Shown here in pieces: positions 1 to 16,800 of a stretch of 64,000 bases of DNA. This DNA is from Amia ocellicauda. Taxonomy: Eukaryota > Chordata > Actinopteri > Amiiformes > Amiidae. The notes beneath the pieces are model-generated. The model ran no database searches. It saw nothing but the letters and a program-made list of their open reading frames with translations, and had not been told where the DNA came from. The DNA lies in the NCBI RefSeq assembly GCF_036373705.1, contig NC_089864.1, positions 1,730,501-1,794,500 on the forward strand. The letters are read 5' to 3'. Made by a program: the position numbers and the translations under genes. The stretch's first letter is position 1, and the number at the start of each line of letters is the position of its first letter.

Positions 1-4307
<4,307 letters not shown>

Positions 4308-4484
4308 CTGAGAGAGAGGGGGGGGAAGAGGAGGTTAAAACACTGAGCACAGTGCAACCCATTAACACTGCATGGAGAGAGAGTGGACACCGGACACTTC
4401 AGTAGATGAACACTCCGCAAAGAGTGGGTAAATACAGACACACAAAGCAACTGGACGCCCAAGTATATTAGAAGAGAGATTTAT

Positions 4485-4975
4485 ATGTATTTACTTATCT
4501 ATTTATCTTATCTATTTATTTGTGGACTCCCAGGAGTAATGGAATCACTGGGAGGCGATCTTGACATTACTTTTTTAAGTAATGCTCCCAGATTGATTTG
4601 GGATTATTTTTGTTTCTTGTGCAATGAAGAGGGCCAGGCAGTTGACAATGAGAAGCCAAAACACAGAACATCTCTTATAGAAATTCAGGCAAAAGGAGGC
4701 AATACACTCAATTTGTTTAAACATTTATCGGACCAACCTTCAGACATGTTTGCAGAAGTCAAACACTGGGTTTATAAAAAAAAAAAGCAGTAAAAACTAA
4801 AACATTATTTCCATTTATTTTATTGGGATAGATGATGCTAGTGAACTATGTTTTGTTATTTAGACGGTTCTGCTTAAAGTTTTTCTGATGCTATCGAGGC
4901 AGTAACGAGTATCACGATACTAAAATGGGATTGGTATCGTGGAGCAGCATTTTGGTATCGCCCACCACTAATCTG
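4485..4975 (+). mobile_element. hAT-type remnant with decayed BED-like zinc finger
   Basis: An open stretch at 4485-4793 carries W-x2-F followed by GGNTLNLFKHL, the pattern of the BED finger of hAT transposases and ZBED proteins. The expected Cys-x2-Cys pair is missing, so the finger is dead. The right side ends in GGTATCGCCCACCACT, which resembles hAT termini. It lies in the first PRRC2A intron. Homology is by pattern only. Confidence 0.45.
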
Positions 4976-5499
4976 AACTGAACATGAATTAGAGAGAAAA
5001 GACAGGGGTGTTAAGCACAGACATTGCCTGACTGTCAGTCCACTGTCACACACACAGCTAATTTTGACGCTTCAGAAAAGGTCCTCAGCAGCAGGTGTAT
5101 GAAACAGGGGGCTGGGAAAAAAGAAAAAGAAAAAAAGGCTCCACCCCCCACAAAAGCAGCAGTGTTCAGCTGCGGAGTTGCCATGGTAACATTATAAATG
5201 ATCTTCAGCATCTCCATGGAGAGCCGGGGGGGGGGGACACCATCTCCATAGCAACCACTGCAGAGGGTCTGTTATAGAAGTCGATTACACAGTCCACGTC
5301 TCCCCCCGACACACACGCACTGGGTCCAGCCCAAACATGTTTCACAGTTGCAAACAAACTAATGCAATTAACACCCATTAACACCTTCTTGTGTCAAACT
5401 AGGCCCTGGCCAGGTTACTGCTCAGTACTAAGTAATCCGAGTCACCAGCTTTAAGAGACAGAGGGAGGCAGAGTGTGTCTGAGCAGGAGAAGGAAGGTG

Positions 5500-5815
5500 A
5501 AAACTGGACCGGTCGGGCTGGGCTGGGCTGGTGCAGTCACTGACTGGACTGGGCTGGGCTGGGATGGACTGAGCTGGGCTGGGCTGGGCTAGACTGGACT
5601 GCTGCAGAGTCACTGACTGGACTGGGCTGGGCTGGGCTGGACTGCTGCAGAGTTACTGACTGGACTGGGCTGGGCTAGGCTGGACTGGACTGGACTGGAC
5701 TGCTGCAGAGTCACTGAATGGACTGGGCTAGGCTGGACTTCTGCAGAGTTACTGACTGGACTGGGCTGGACTGGACTGCTGCAGAGTCACTGACTGGACT
5801 GGACTGGACTGCTGC
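5500..5815. repeat. GGGCT/GGACT minisatellite
   Basis: Tandem units built from CTGCAGAGTCACTGACTGG and runs of GGGCT or GGACT, in PRRC2A intron 1. Confidence 0.85.
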
Positions 5816-5819
5816 ATAT

Positions 5820-8800
5820 TCATAGCCAAGACTGGACTAGTCCTGGAAGAATACGAATACATGCTACACCCTGATCTAGCCTCACAGTAGCACAGCACCC
5901 TTCTGTGCTTGGCAACGCAGGAAAGACGAGTATGTTCTTTTCCCCCCCTCTTTTCTTTCCTCTTTTCCTGCCAGGAAGGAAAGGCAGCTTTGCGAGGCAG
6001 GCACAGCGCTTCCAAACACAGAGGGACACAGACTCCTCCTGAGGAGGCTCTCACATGGCGGGCAGCTGTCTAAGTCTCCGAAGGAACCACACAGACTCAC
6101 ACAAAAGACACTACGACATGAAACAAGACTCGCATACAGACATGCGTACGCACACAAACACTGACACTTCGAATGTGTAACATCCTGCAGCTGCCACTGA
6201 ACTCACACAGATCAGAAACAGTGGATCTGGAAAACAGACTACCCTCTGGGGCCTCACACAGTTCCTGGAGGGCCACAGTCCACACCTTACAACACCTCCA
6301 TCACAGCCAGCTGCAGCTCCACACTACCAAGCCCACTGCAGCATTTTCTTCCCTCAGTTTGAATGATTCAATATATTATTTTATGAAACCACACACTCCT
6401 GAAGGGAAGAATTATAACACATTGAACAACACATGCTTAAATCCCAATTTGGAAGAAAGACGCAGTTCACAGATACAAAATGGCACCAAACATTCATTCT
6501 TCATGTAGGTCATTTGAATTGATCAAGACAGACAAAATCACCACAACACTGGTTGGAGTTCTCGTTTTTATCTTGTTTTTTAGGTGATATTTGCCTATGA
6601 TCTTCAATGCTCACAGTGAGCATGTATCTATAAGCTACATAGCTATAAGTCTATAAACTGAACCCTTTTTCACAGTTCCTAAACTTAATACTAGATCAAT
6701 ATAGAGGATAGACCAAATATATATTTTACAAGCAACTAACTGTATTTTGACAAGCAAAGAACTGAAATCAGAATTCAAATGTTGCCAAAAGATGCAATAT
6801 AAATCAAAACTATTTTACTCTACTCAGAAAAACTGTACAAATCCATAGTCTTGCCATTGCTGTCTCGGGGGTTATATTATTTGTGTTTTGTGAAAGCAAA
6901 TGCTGCTGTTCAGAATTCAATTACTACTCATTACAACACTAATAAAGCAATAAGGAAGTATTGAAGACTACCCAAGTCCTTCAGTGACTCATTCAGCCGT
7001 TCCCTCCAAATTGTGAGTGTGCAGCCTTCAAAATAATATACTAGCAAATTGTACATGCACAAAAAGGCTGTATGATTTTGAATGAGTCATATTTCAAAAT
7101 ATCAGATTCATATAAAGCTCAAAGCAGCCCAAGTCCTTTCACTCGTTCATTAATTTGTTTCTAGACCTTATAAAATAAGTGTTTCAACCTCTTTATCCCT
7201 GTGACTCGGACAGTGTGGGGTTGCATTTCAGCAGCCTTCAACTGCACAGGTTATTACAAGGCTGAAAACACACACTATGCACTCCAGGGTCCTGCTCAAA
7301 TCCATATGAAACAGTTTTGTACTGTATGCTGCCAAGTCTTTCCAATCACTCATTGATTCTACAATTGATTAAAATTCAAATCCATCCTCACCTCCATGTA
7401 TTCATAAGATTTGGACCATGTGCGGCCTAGAGTTGCAAGTCTGACAAGCCCTCGTCCCTCTGCGCTACAGTGCTCCACCCACCAAGCAAGCACGGGTTGC
7501 TGGAGTACCTGACCACTTTCCAGCATCGCCTCAAGACACACCTGTCTGCCCTGTACCCGTTACACCACGGTCTCCCTCTCCTGGACATCTCAACACTCTT
7601 GCTTTTGAGCATTTTCTTATTGAATTGACTTGCTCCTTTCCGCTCCTGATGACTTCTGTACCAGGGCACCTGTAATATCAATACTTATGCTGCTCCGCCC
7701 TCTCGGCACACACACCAGGGAAGGATCTCATGCATATTGTACCCGTTTCATCTTGTATGCACTAGGATGCATGTTCATCTCATTGTATTTTCCTCCTATC
7801 ATATTTGTTGTATTCTGCAATGCTTTGGAAAATGTTTCTTAGAAAAAATTGGACAAAAGCAGTCCGCTGCCTCTGTCCGAAGCACAGGGTCTTGGACGAC
7901 GATAGGACCTGTATCCTCTGTGCCGTGTAGTTGGGGGGCGATGCCTTCACAATGCTCATGACATACATTTTAGATTGTGTAGGCCCCTACCTTGAAACCA
8001 CCATTATCACCCATGCAATCTAACCAAGCTCAGCCGTTCCTGATCTTAGTTCTGTGCGGGTGACTATCCCACAGTGCTGGAGTAGATCAAGCCCAGGGCA
8101 ATGGGGATGGAGATGAAGGGGGGACATTGGGAGAGAGGACGGGTTGCACCTGATGAACAGGGATGGATACCAGTGTAGAACAGTTGTACATGCATCTGAC
8201 CCCAAGTATGGCGCATACACAAACACACACCCAAAGTGAGGGGGGGAGGAGAAAGAGATAGGACGGGACAATATCAGGGTGCTCCAGGGTATTGAATACC
8301 CATATACAGTATCAAGATATTGGATATTGCTATATTGTGTTTAAAACAGATCGATTTGCTCTTAGCTGAGGGGGCAGAGATAGAGGACAGGGGAGAGAAG
8401 GGGTGTGAAAAGGGAAAGGAGGGAGAGGAGGGCAAAGAGACAGGATAGAAAATAATTCTTCACACCCTCGTGTTTACAGGGGTTTGTGTTTTGAGCATTT
8501 CATCACACACAACACCAGCGGTAATGAAGAACATGCTGACCATCCCTAACAGGACAGATTGATGGCTGAACTCCGCCCAGCGCCCATCGATGTCTTCTGT
8601 GATGCACTATCCACACAGCCTCTGCTCAGCGCTACAGCACCGGGGCACACAGGGAGGGCTGCCCAGCGCTGGCCATCTGTGACCCCGCACAGTGTGGGCA
8701 CCCCTCTCAATGCAGCAGTGCCCCATGATTACACACACATTAAGTCACTATGTATAATAAAGCAGCCTGGGTGGTAGAGATGCACTGGGCTGGACATTTC

Positions 8801-9590
8801 ATCCACTGTGTTTTCAGCCACCATTACAATGCGCTCTGTGTACCGCGTTAAGACTCGGGACACGGCGGTTCTGGCCGAGACAAAACGACCCGTCGCCGAA
8901 TACAATCGTGGCCTTGCCCGCCCATCACACGACAGCACAGTGCCAGGAAACACACTAAATTACACACTATAAAAAACATCCACAGCACAATTACACTAAT
9001 GCAAAGGGTGGAGGTTTAATTAACAACGCTATCGCAATTAAAACCCGCACTACGCGGTGCATCGCAGCATCCTTTCTGCACGGATGCGAAACGAGGCCTG
9101 CAGCAGCCTGCCTGCCGTGCGTCCCACCCCGCCGGCCCAGTGCAAGCCCACCCCGGCTGAGAGCGCTGCAACGACGCTGTGGCCCTGGATGTTCACATCT
9201 GTAATGTGCTTTTAATAAGGTCACCTATGAGGGCGGGCGTGATGTGGATTGCGACCCGGTGACAGTAATGCAGCACGGTTTCCCCACAAGCACATTATAT
9301 TAAAATATATCGACTAACGGGCCGAGATAGATCGTATTTTAATTGAATTTACAAATAACACAAACTAACAATCTGCCGATCATGACCATCTATCCAATAG
9401 ATGGCGCTTAGATGGGCACATGGACGCGTTTTAAATGGATTATTCTGCAAAGCAGTTGGTGTAGCGGGATGGAGCGGCGACACGTCCATGCTATGAAACC
9501 TGCCGTTGTAAGATCCTCCGCGCTGTGTAACAGGATGCTTTAATCCGTGTACCAAACACGGTCCTCCGACTCGCAGGCGTCGATCATGGG
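5820..9590. other. PRRC2A intron 1, no gene recognised
   Basis: Gene-free stretch between the PRRC2A ATG exon and the CpG-rich 5' region. 7380-7700 looks like a decayed dispersed repeat, but I cannot assign a family. Short open frames here show no family motif. Confidence 0.5.
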
Positions 9591-9599
9591 CATCCATCC

Positions 9600-10660
9600 T
9601 TTTGTTGCGCCGGGCATTACAGCAGCGCTCGGCTGATTAGCTACACATGTGCAGCGGGGGCTCGGGAGTGGGAATAAACACGCCTGAGGGGACAAGGGGG
9701 CTCCGGCTCACGGTTATAACCCCTGCACGGATGTGTTTAACCGTGTGGCCCGGCGTGTACAGACCGAGGGGACCCGGCTGATTAGGATTCAGGCTGCGTG
9801 TGAGGCGCACAGAGAGACCGCGGCGCAGCACGACTAGGCCTCAGGTCCCGGTGCGCCTCTACGGTCGCCGTCTGCCCTCGACCGAGGAATAAGTCGCCGG
9901 CCCGGTGGGGTCTCGGGGGTAAAGGTGTGGAAAGGGGGCGGCTGGACGAGCACGGCGTGGACTGAGGCCGACACTGGCCAGCGCCGGCGTCACTGCGGGC
10001 CACACAGCGGCAGCGAACAAAACAAAATGGCGGCGAGCAGCCAGCGGCGGCCATAGGGCCAAACAACAACAAACCGGCTCGGTGCGGAGCGGGGGTTACT
10101 GCCCCACATCCCCGGCCTCTCACCCCTCCGCTGCTCCCCTCCTCCCTTTAAATGCAGTTTCTCCTTGAACAAGCACGTCCGCCCGCACCGACACTGACCT
10201 GGCCTGTCTTGAAGTTATCAGGGATCCCGAGTGCAAATCCGGAGCGCTGATAATGCCGAGAGGATGAGGCGCACACGGGGGCCGGAGTCAGGGTGGGGAG
10301 GCGGATGCGCTGCGCTCGGTGCCGTTTTGTTTTATCCCTCTTTCTGTTTCGCTCGTTTGTTTGTTTGTTTCCCAAAAAATAAAAAAGAAAGGGAGTCCCG
10401 GAGGCGAGAGAGAGCGGCGCTCGTCACTACTACTAGAGCCGTCAACGGCTACTGGAGACGGCAGAGCCCGGCGGGGGCGGGGCGAGGGGCGCGATTAGCA
10501 TAACGAGGGGCCTCGGCCAATGAGCGCAGGGATAGCGCCAGAGTGCTTATTTGCATATCGATGTGCCACACCCTCACCTTTAAGCCCCGCCCCTCTACTC
10601 GCCAGCGTTCTGCTGAAGCTTTTTCATTATGCAAATCCCTCACAGGCCACGCCCACAACA
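9600..10660 (-). promoter_or_regulatory. PRRC2A: PRRC2A promoter / CpG island
   Basis: CpG-dense block from about 9600 to 10510 with AAAATGGCGGC near 10024, as often seen at housekeeping 5' ends. Upstream for minus-strand transcription are GC boxes (10471-10483, 10584-10593, CCACGCCC near 10650), CCAAT at 10517-10521 and two octamer motifs: ATTTGCAT at 10549-10556 and ATGCAAAT at 10629-10636. Candidate splice donors of a non-coding exon 1 on minus are near 10125 and 10195. The exact start site cannot be fixed by eye. Confidence 0.6.
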
Positions 10661-11449
10661 GTGGGAGCAAGTTTGATTGACTGGCTGTTTGTGAGTGTGC
10701 TGCCTCTCTACCTCTATCTATCTGTCTATCTGTCTATCTATCTACATTTTAATGTGTCTGTATATGCATAACCTGTGATTATTATAATGATCAGTAGTAG
10801 AAATGGTGAGATTAGTGGCCGATATGATCACTGATTTTGAATGGCAAGCTCTTCACAAACACATACAAACATTCAACATATCTGACAGTGTTTCAGTCAA
10901 TGGTTTATTCAACGGCCCAGATAGCTGTTTACAACACACTGCCACGGTACAGCACAACCCCGGTATAACACTAGGTAGTGCATCATGCTAATGTTTACTT
11001 CCCCTTTCCCTGAATTTATTGTGTTTTTTCTTCCTCATTAGGAAGAATGGGTGCTGACATGATGGTACAAGTTGTATGAATATGGTATACTGTATTCAAA
11101 GTTATATATAATATATATGTATACAATTAACTCAGCACTGTCCTCTATTCAATGTATATTTAGAATCAGGCAATAATACTGGATCACACTATTTGTAGGG
11201 TCAGTTACAAAAGTGCAAATGGTAGGGTATACTGTTTGTGTGTGTCTGCCTGTCTGTACCGTCTGTGTGTCTCTGTGGGTGGGCCTCGATGTCTTTGTGT
11301 GTCTGTATGTGGTGCGTGTGTTTCTATGTCTGTATGTGTGTTCATGTGCATCTATGTCTTGGTGTCTGTCTGTTTGTCTTTTTGTGTGTCTGTCAGCAGA
11401 CTGGGATTGAATGGGGCTGTGTTTGTGCCCATTGCATGCTGGGATAGGG

Positions 11450-13764
11450 TCAGGGGAGGTCAGAGAATGTCTTGCGGGGGGGAGGGCCGCTGGGTTTCAC
11501 TTCTGAGTCCTTTGCCTTGTCCTCAAACATCAAGATCCTGAGGAGGGAGAGACAAACCGTCAGACAGACTGACTGATTAATACACTAACTGCCACTAAAC
11601 ACAGTACCATCCACATATTGTTCAATGAAGTGTGTGTTTAAACAGTTTTTCAGTGTGTTTAAGCAGTACAGTAAAATATAGTGTGTTTATAAAAGGACAA
11701 GACAGTGTGTACATACAATACTACAGTACAGTGCATGAACCATAATTGTATATTACAGCCACAGTGGCCAATTCAGTACAGTACATGTGTACACAGTAGT
11801 ACAGTACAGTTAATTTTATATACAGCAGGAGAGTACAGTACAGTGTGTGCATACACTAGTTTTGTACAGTACACTGTGTGTAGTACAGTACACAGAGGAC
11901 ACAAGAGGCGGTTCTGAGCCCAGAGAGAAATAGGTGCAGCCTTTTACAGCAGAGCAGCAGTGCAGTACAGTGTGGACTCACAGTCTGAGGATAGCTGATC
12001 TCTTGCCCAGCATCATGCTCAGGAAGTCCCTGTAGTTGATGTTCTCGGTGGCTCCTCCCGTCACCTCTGTCATCATCTTCTTCAACTCCAGGTGAGTCTT
12101 GGCCACACCCAGTTTCTCCAGCATCCTCTTTAACCCCATCATGTCTGATACAGAGAGTGGGGGGTGACAGAGAGAGGGAGAAGAGGGGGAGAGGCAGGGA
12201 GGGATTTAGGGGAGAAGAGAAAGGAAGGGGGGATGGGTTGAGAAAGATATGTGCATAAGGAGGAAGGGAGGAAAAGAAAGAGTGAGGATGAAGAGAAAGA
12301 TAGGAGAGAGAGTGTGATGACACAGAACATGATAGATAAATAGATAGGTCAGAGATAAACAGTGAAAGATTGATATGACATCGCGAATAGTTTTAAAGCA
12401 ATCAAACTGCCAAAATACAAAGTAAATTAATTAAATGAAACAAAACCCATTAAAAATATGACATTAACAATAAAGTCCCAGTGCTATGAGGTAGAGGTGC
12501 TCTTCCTGTGAGCTCAGTGCTGTCTGCAGTGGCGCCATCTGTCCGCCAGGGGCAACATGACACTCTCCACAGCCTTAACTGCTCAACGTCTGCAATAGCG
12601 CAGGTCCCGCACATGGGAGCAGCACAGCACGCATGAGAGTTCAGTGCGTACTTTCTGTTTTTCACCACCATATAAACTGCACACATTTTAAGTGAAGTCT
12701 AGTAAAGTTCCAGACAAATCCAGTAATGCAGGTTTTATGGTCTTTTTAATTAGCAACTGATTACGAGCTGGAGTCAACAGGTGATTTGACCTCATCATGG
12801 CTTCAGTAAATTAAATAATTAAGACTTGAACAAGAATGAAAACCAGGAATAGTGCTAGAGCCTTGGAGATCTGAGGGTGATAGTGTCAGTGTGTGTACAT
12901 GTATGTATGTGTATCAGAGAGAGAGAGAGAGAGAGAGAGTATGTGTCTGTGTGTGCGTGTGTTACCTATTTCTCCCTGGTCATTCAGGTCAAACTCCATG
13001 TACTTTTCTGTAAACAAAGGAAACATAGTAATATTATAGTGAGATATACAGCTCTGGAAAAAATTAAGAGACAACTGCAATTTTTTCTTAAATCACCATC
13101 TCTACATGTATGGCAGCCATTCCATTCCATTCATATTTTTATTTGGAATTTGGGAGAAATGTTGTCAGTAGTTGTCAAAAATGTAAATTTTACCCAAACA
13201 CATACCTATAAATAGTAAAACCAGAGAAACTGATAATTTTGCAGTGGTCTCTTATTTTTTCCAGAGCTCTATGTGTCTTCAAAATGCATTTCAATTAAAT
13301 GTAGTTATAAACTATGTTTCCTTATAATATAATTTTCCTTATGGGACTGACTGACTGATATGTTGACAAGCTCTCTGAAAACCTAGTAGATACACCGACT
13401 GACTGACTGACACACTGACTGACTGACTGTCTGAATGATTCACTCACGTTTAAAAGACTCCAGTTTAGATTCAAGTTCTTCTACGTCTACATATTTGGGA
13501 TCGTCAAGAAGCTCCTATAGAACAGAAAGAAACAGAGAAGACAATATCAATTACACTGGAGCCCCTGTACTGTATATATACACCTGGAGACACACTGACT
13601 GTACTGTACTGTATATATACACCTGGACACACACTGACAGTACTGCACTGTAAATATACACCTGGACACACACTGACTGTACTGTACTGTATATATACAC
13701 CTGGACACACTGACTGTACTGTACTGTATATATACACCTGGAGACACACACTGACTGCACTGTA

Positions 13765-13842
<78 letters not shown>

Positions 13843-16800
13843 TATGGAGGGTTCAGGGCCCCAGGGTTGGATGGGTTTCTGTCTCTCCTTCCCTCTTGGG
13901 TTGTACTGACTTGATGAGGATAGGAAGTCGGTTCAGACAGTACAGTTTCTCCCTCCCTCCCTCCCTCACTCTCTCCATCAGTTCCTCCTTTTCTTTCTCT
14001 CTTTCCTGCCTTTCTCCTCATCTTTCAATTTTCACTTCCTCATTCTCCTTCCACACCCTTCTGTCTCTCCCTCTCTGTATTTGGCTCTCTGTCCCCTTTC
14101 TTTCTCTGGGTCTTCTTTATCTGTACAGATAATTCCCCTGATCAACCTACGCTTGTGCATTTCTGTCTCTACATCTTCCCCCTCTTCTTCACTCTTTCCT
14201 CCTCACCTCTCTCCTCCCCTTCCTCTCTCTTCTCTCTGTTTGACCTGTATTTCGCCTCTCTCCCTTCCTCCTCTCTCTTTCCCTGTTTCACATCTCCTTT
14301 TGCTTTCTTTAATTGCCAGTAATGTTTGTTATTCTTCTTGTTTTGCTGTTTCTATATGTTTGTGAACGTGCACGGGTGTGCACATGAGAGTGTTTGTGTG
14401 TGTGTGAATGAGACACAAAGACACACACTAATACACAAGCAACCAGATACACAGACACACAAACACACAGAGACACACAGAGACACACAGACACACACTG
14501 ACACACACAGAGACACATACATACCTTGTTAATAGCCTGTAGTTTCTCCTCCTGTTGGGCTTTGAGGAGCCCAAAGGCTTTTCCTCCTGCAGGACATAAA
14601 CACACACTCACTGAACCCATACCAGCACATTACACACACACTGCACACTAACTACACACACACTACACATTCCCTCTTCAGCACACACTCACTGAACCCT
14701 TACCAGTGCACTACACACTCACTACACACACACTACACACAAACTACACACTCACTACACCCACATTACACACATACTACACACTGCCTCTCCAACACAC
14801 ACTCACTGAACCCTGCCCCCTTACCTGCATACTACACACTACACACTACACACTAAATACACAGATACTACACAGTCACTACATATATGCTACACAATCA
14901 CTAAACACACTCACTACACACGCTACACACTGACTGCACACTCCCTCTCCAGTGCACTCACTTAACCCTGCCTCTTACCAACAGCCTGGACACATGAAGT
15001 GCTATATATTCTGTACACTGTACTGTATACATGCTCTGCGTACTGTATAAAAAAACAATGGAATGCGTTGTAATACTGTAGTAGGAATCGAGTTATTGAC
15101 ACACTACTCACACTCCAAACACACACACTACATATACAACACACAGTGCTCTGATTGTGTTGAACCGGACACACACAGTGTGTCACACAGTCACAGTGTG
15201 TCTATCAGTATATATCAGTGTCAGTGTTTGTGTCAGTATATATCAGTGTGACAGTGTGTGTGTGTATGTGTGTATATCAGTATATATCAGTCACAGTGTG
15301 TGTGTGTATCAGTATATATTAGTGTGACAGTGTGTGTGTATCAGTATATATCAGTCACAGTGTGTGTGTGTGTGTATCAGTATATATCAGTGTGGCAGTG
15401 TGTGTGTGTGTATATCAGTATATATTAGTATGACAGTGTGTGTGTATCAGTATATATCAGTGTGACAGTGTGTGTGTATCAGTATATATTAGTGTGACAG
15501 TGTGTATGTGTGTGTGTGTATATCAGTATACACTCACCTAAAGGATTATTAGGAACACCATACTAATACTGTGTTTGACCCCCTTTCACCTTCAGAACTG
15601 CCTTAATTCTACGTGGCATTGATTCAACAAGGTGCTGAAAGCATTCTTTAGAAATGTTGGCCCATATTGATAGGATAGCATCTTGCAGTTGATGGAGATT
15701 TGTGGGATGCACATCCAGGGCACGAAGCTCCCGTTCCACCACATCCAAAAGGTGCTCTATTGGGTTGAGATCTGGTGACTGTGGGGGCCAGTTTAGTACA
15801 GTGAACTCATTGTCATGTTCAAGAAACCAATTTGAAATGATTCGACCTTTGTGACATGGTGCATTATCCTGCTGGAAGTAGCCATCAGAGGATGGGTACG
15901 TGGTGGTCATAAAGGGATGGACATGGTCAGAAACAATGCTCAGGTAGGCCGTGGCATTTAAACGATGCCCAATTGGCACTAAGGGGCCTAAAGTGTGCCA
16001 AGAAAACATCCCCCACACCATTACACCACCACCACCAGCCTGCACAGTGGTAACAAGGCATGATGGATCCATGTTCTCATTCTGTTTACGCCAAATTCTG
16101 ACTCAACAGAAATCGAGACTCATCAGACCAGGCAACATTTTTCCAGTCTTCAACTGTCCAATTTTGGTGAGCTTGTGCAAATTGTAGCCTCTTTTTCCTA
16201 TTTGTAATGGAGATGAGTGGTACCCGGTGGGGTCTTCTGCTGTTGTAGCCCATCCGCCTCAAGGTTGTACGTGTTGTGGCTTCACAAATGCTTTGCTGCA
16301 TACCTCGGTTGTAACGAGTGGTTATTTCAGTCAAAGTTGCTCTTCTATCAGCTTGAATCAGTCGGCCCATTCTCCTCTGACCTCTAGCATCAACAAGGCA
16401 TTTTCGCCCACAGGACTGCCGCATACTGGATGTTTTTCCCTTTTCACACCATTCTTTGTAAACCCTAGAAATGGTTGTGCGTGAAAATCCCAGTAACTGA
16501 GCAGATTGTGAAATACTCAGACCGGCCCGTCTGGCACCAACAACCATGCCACGCTCAAAATTGCTTAAATCACCTTTCTTTCCCATTCAGACATTCAGTT
16601 TGGAGTTCAGGAGATTGTCTTGACCAGGACCACACCCCTAAATGCATTGAAGCAACTGCCATGCGATTGGTTGGTTAGATAATTGCATTAATGAGAAATT
16701 GAACAGGTGTTCCTAATAATCCTTTAGGTGAGTGTATATTAGTATGACAGTGTGTGTATCAGTATATATTAGTGTGACAGTGTGTGTGTGTATGTGTATC

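Noticed and set aside
13551..14021. 156-codon frame with YIYIYI run
   Set aside because: Reads through the (AT)n and minisatellite in an AIF1 intron.
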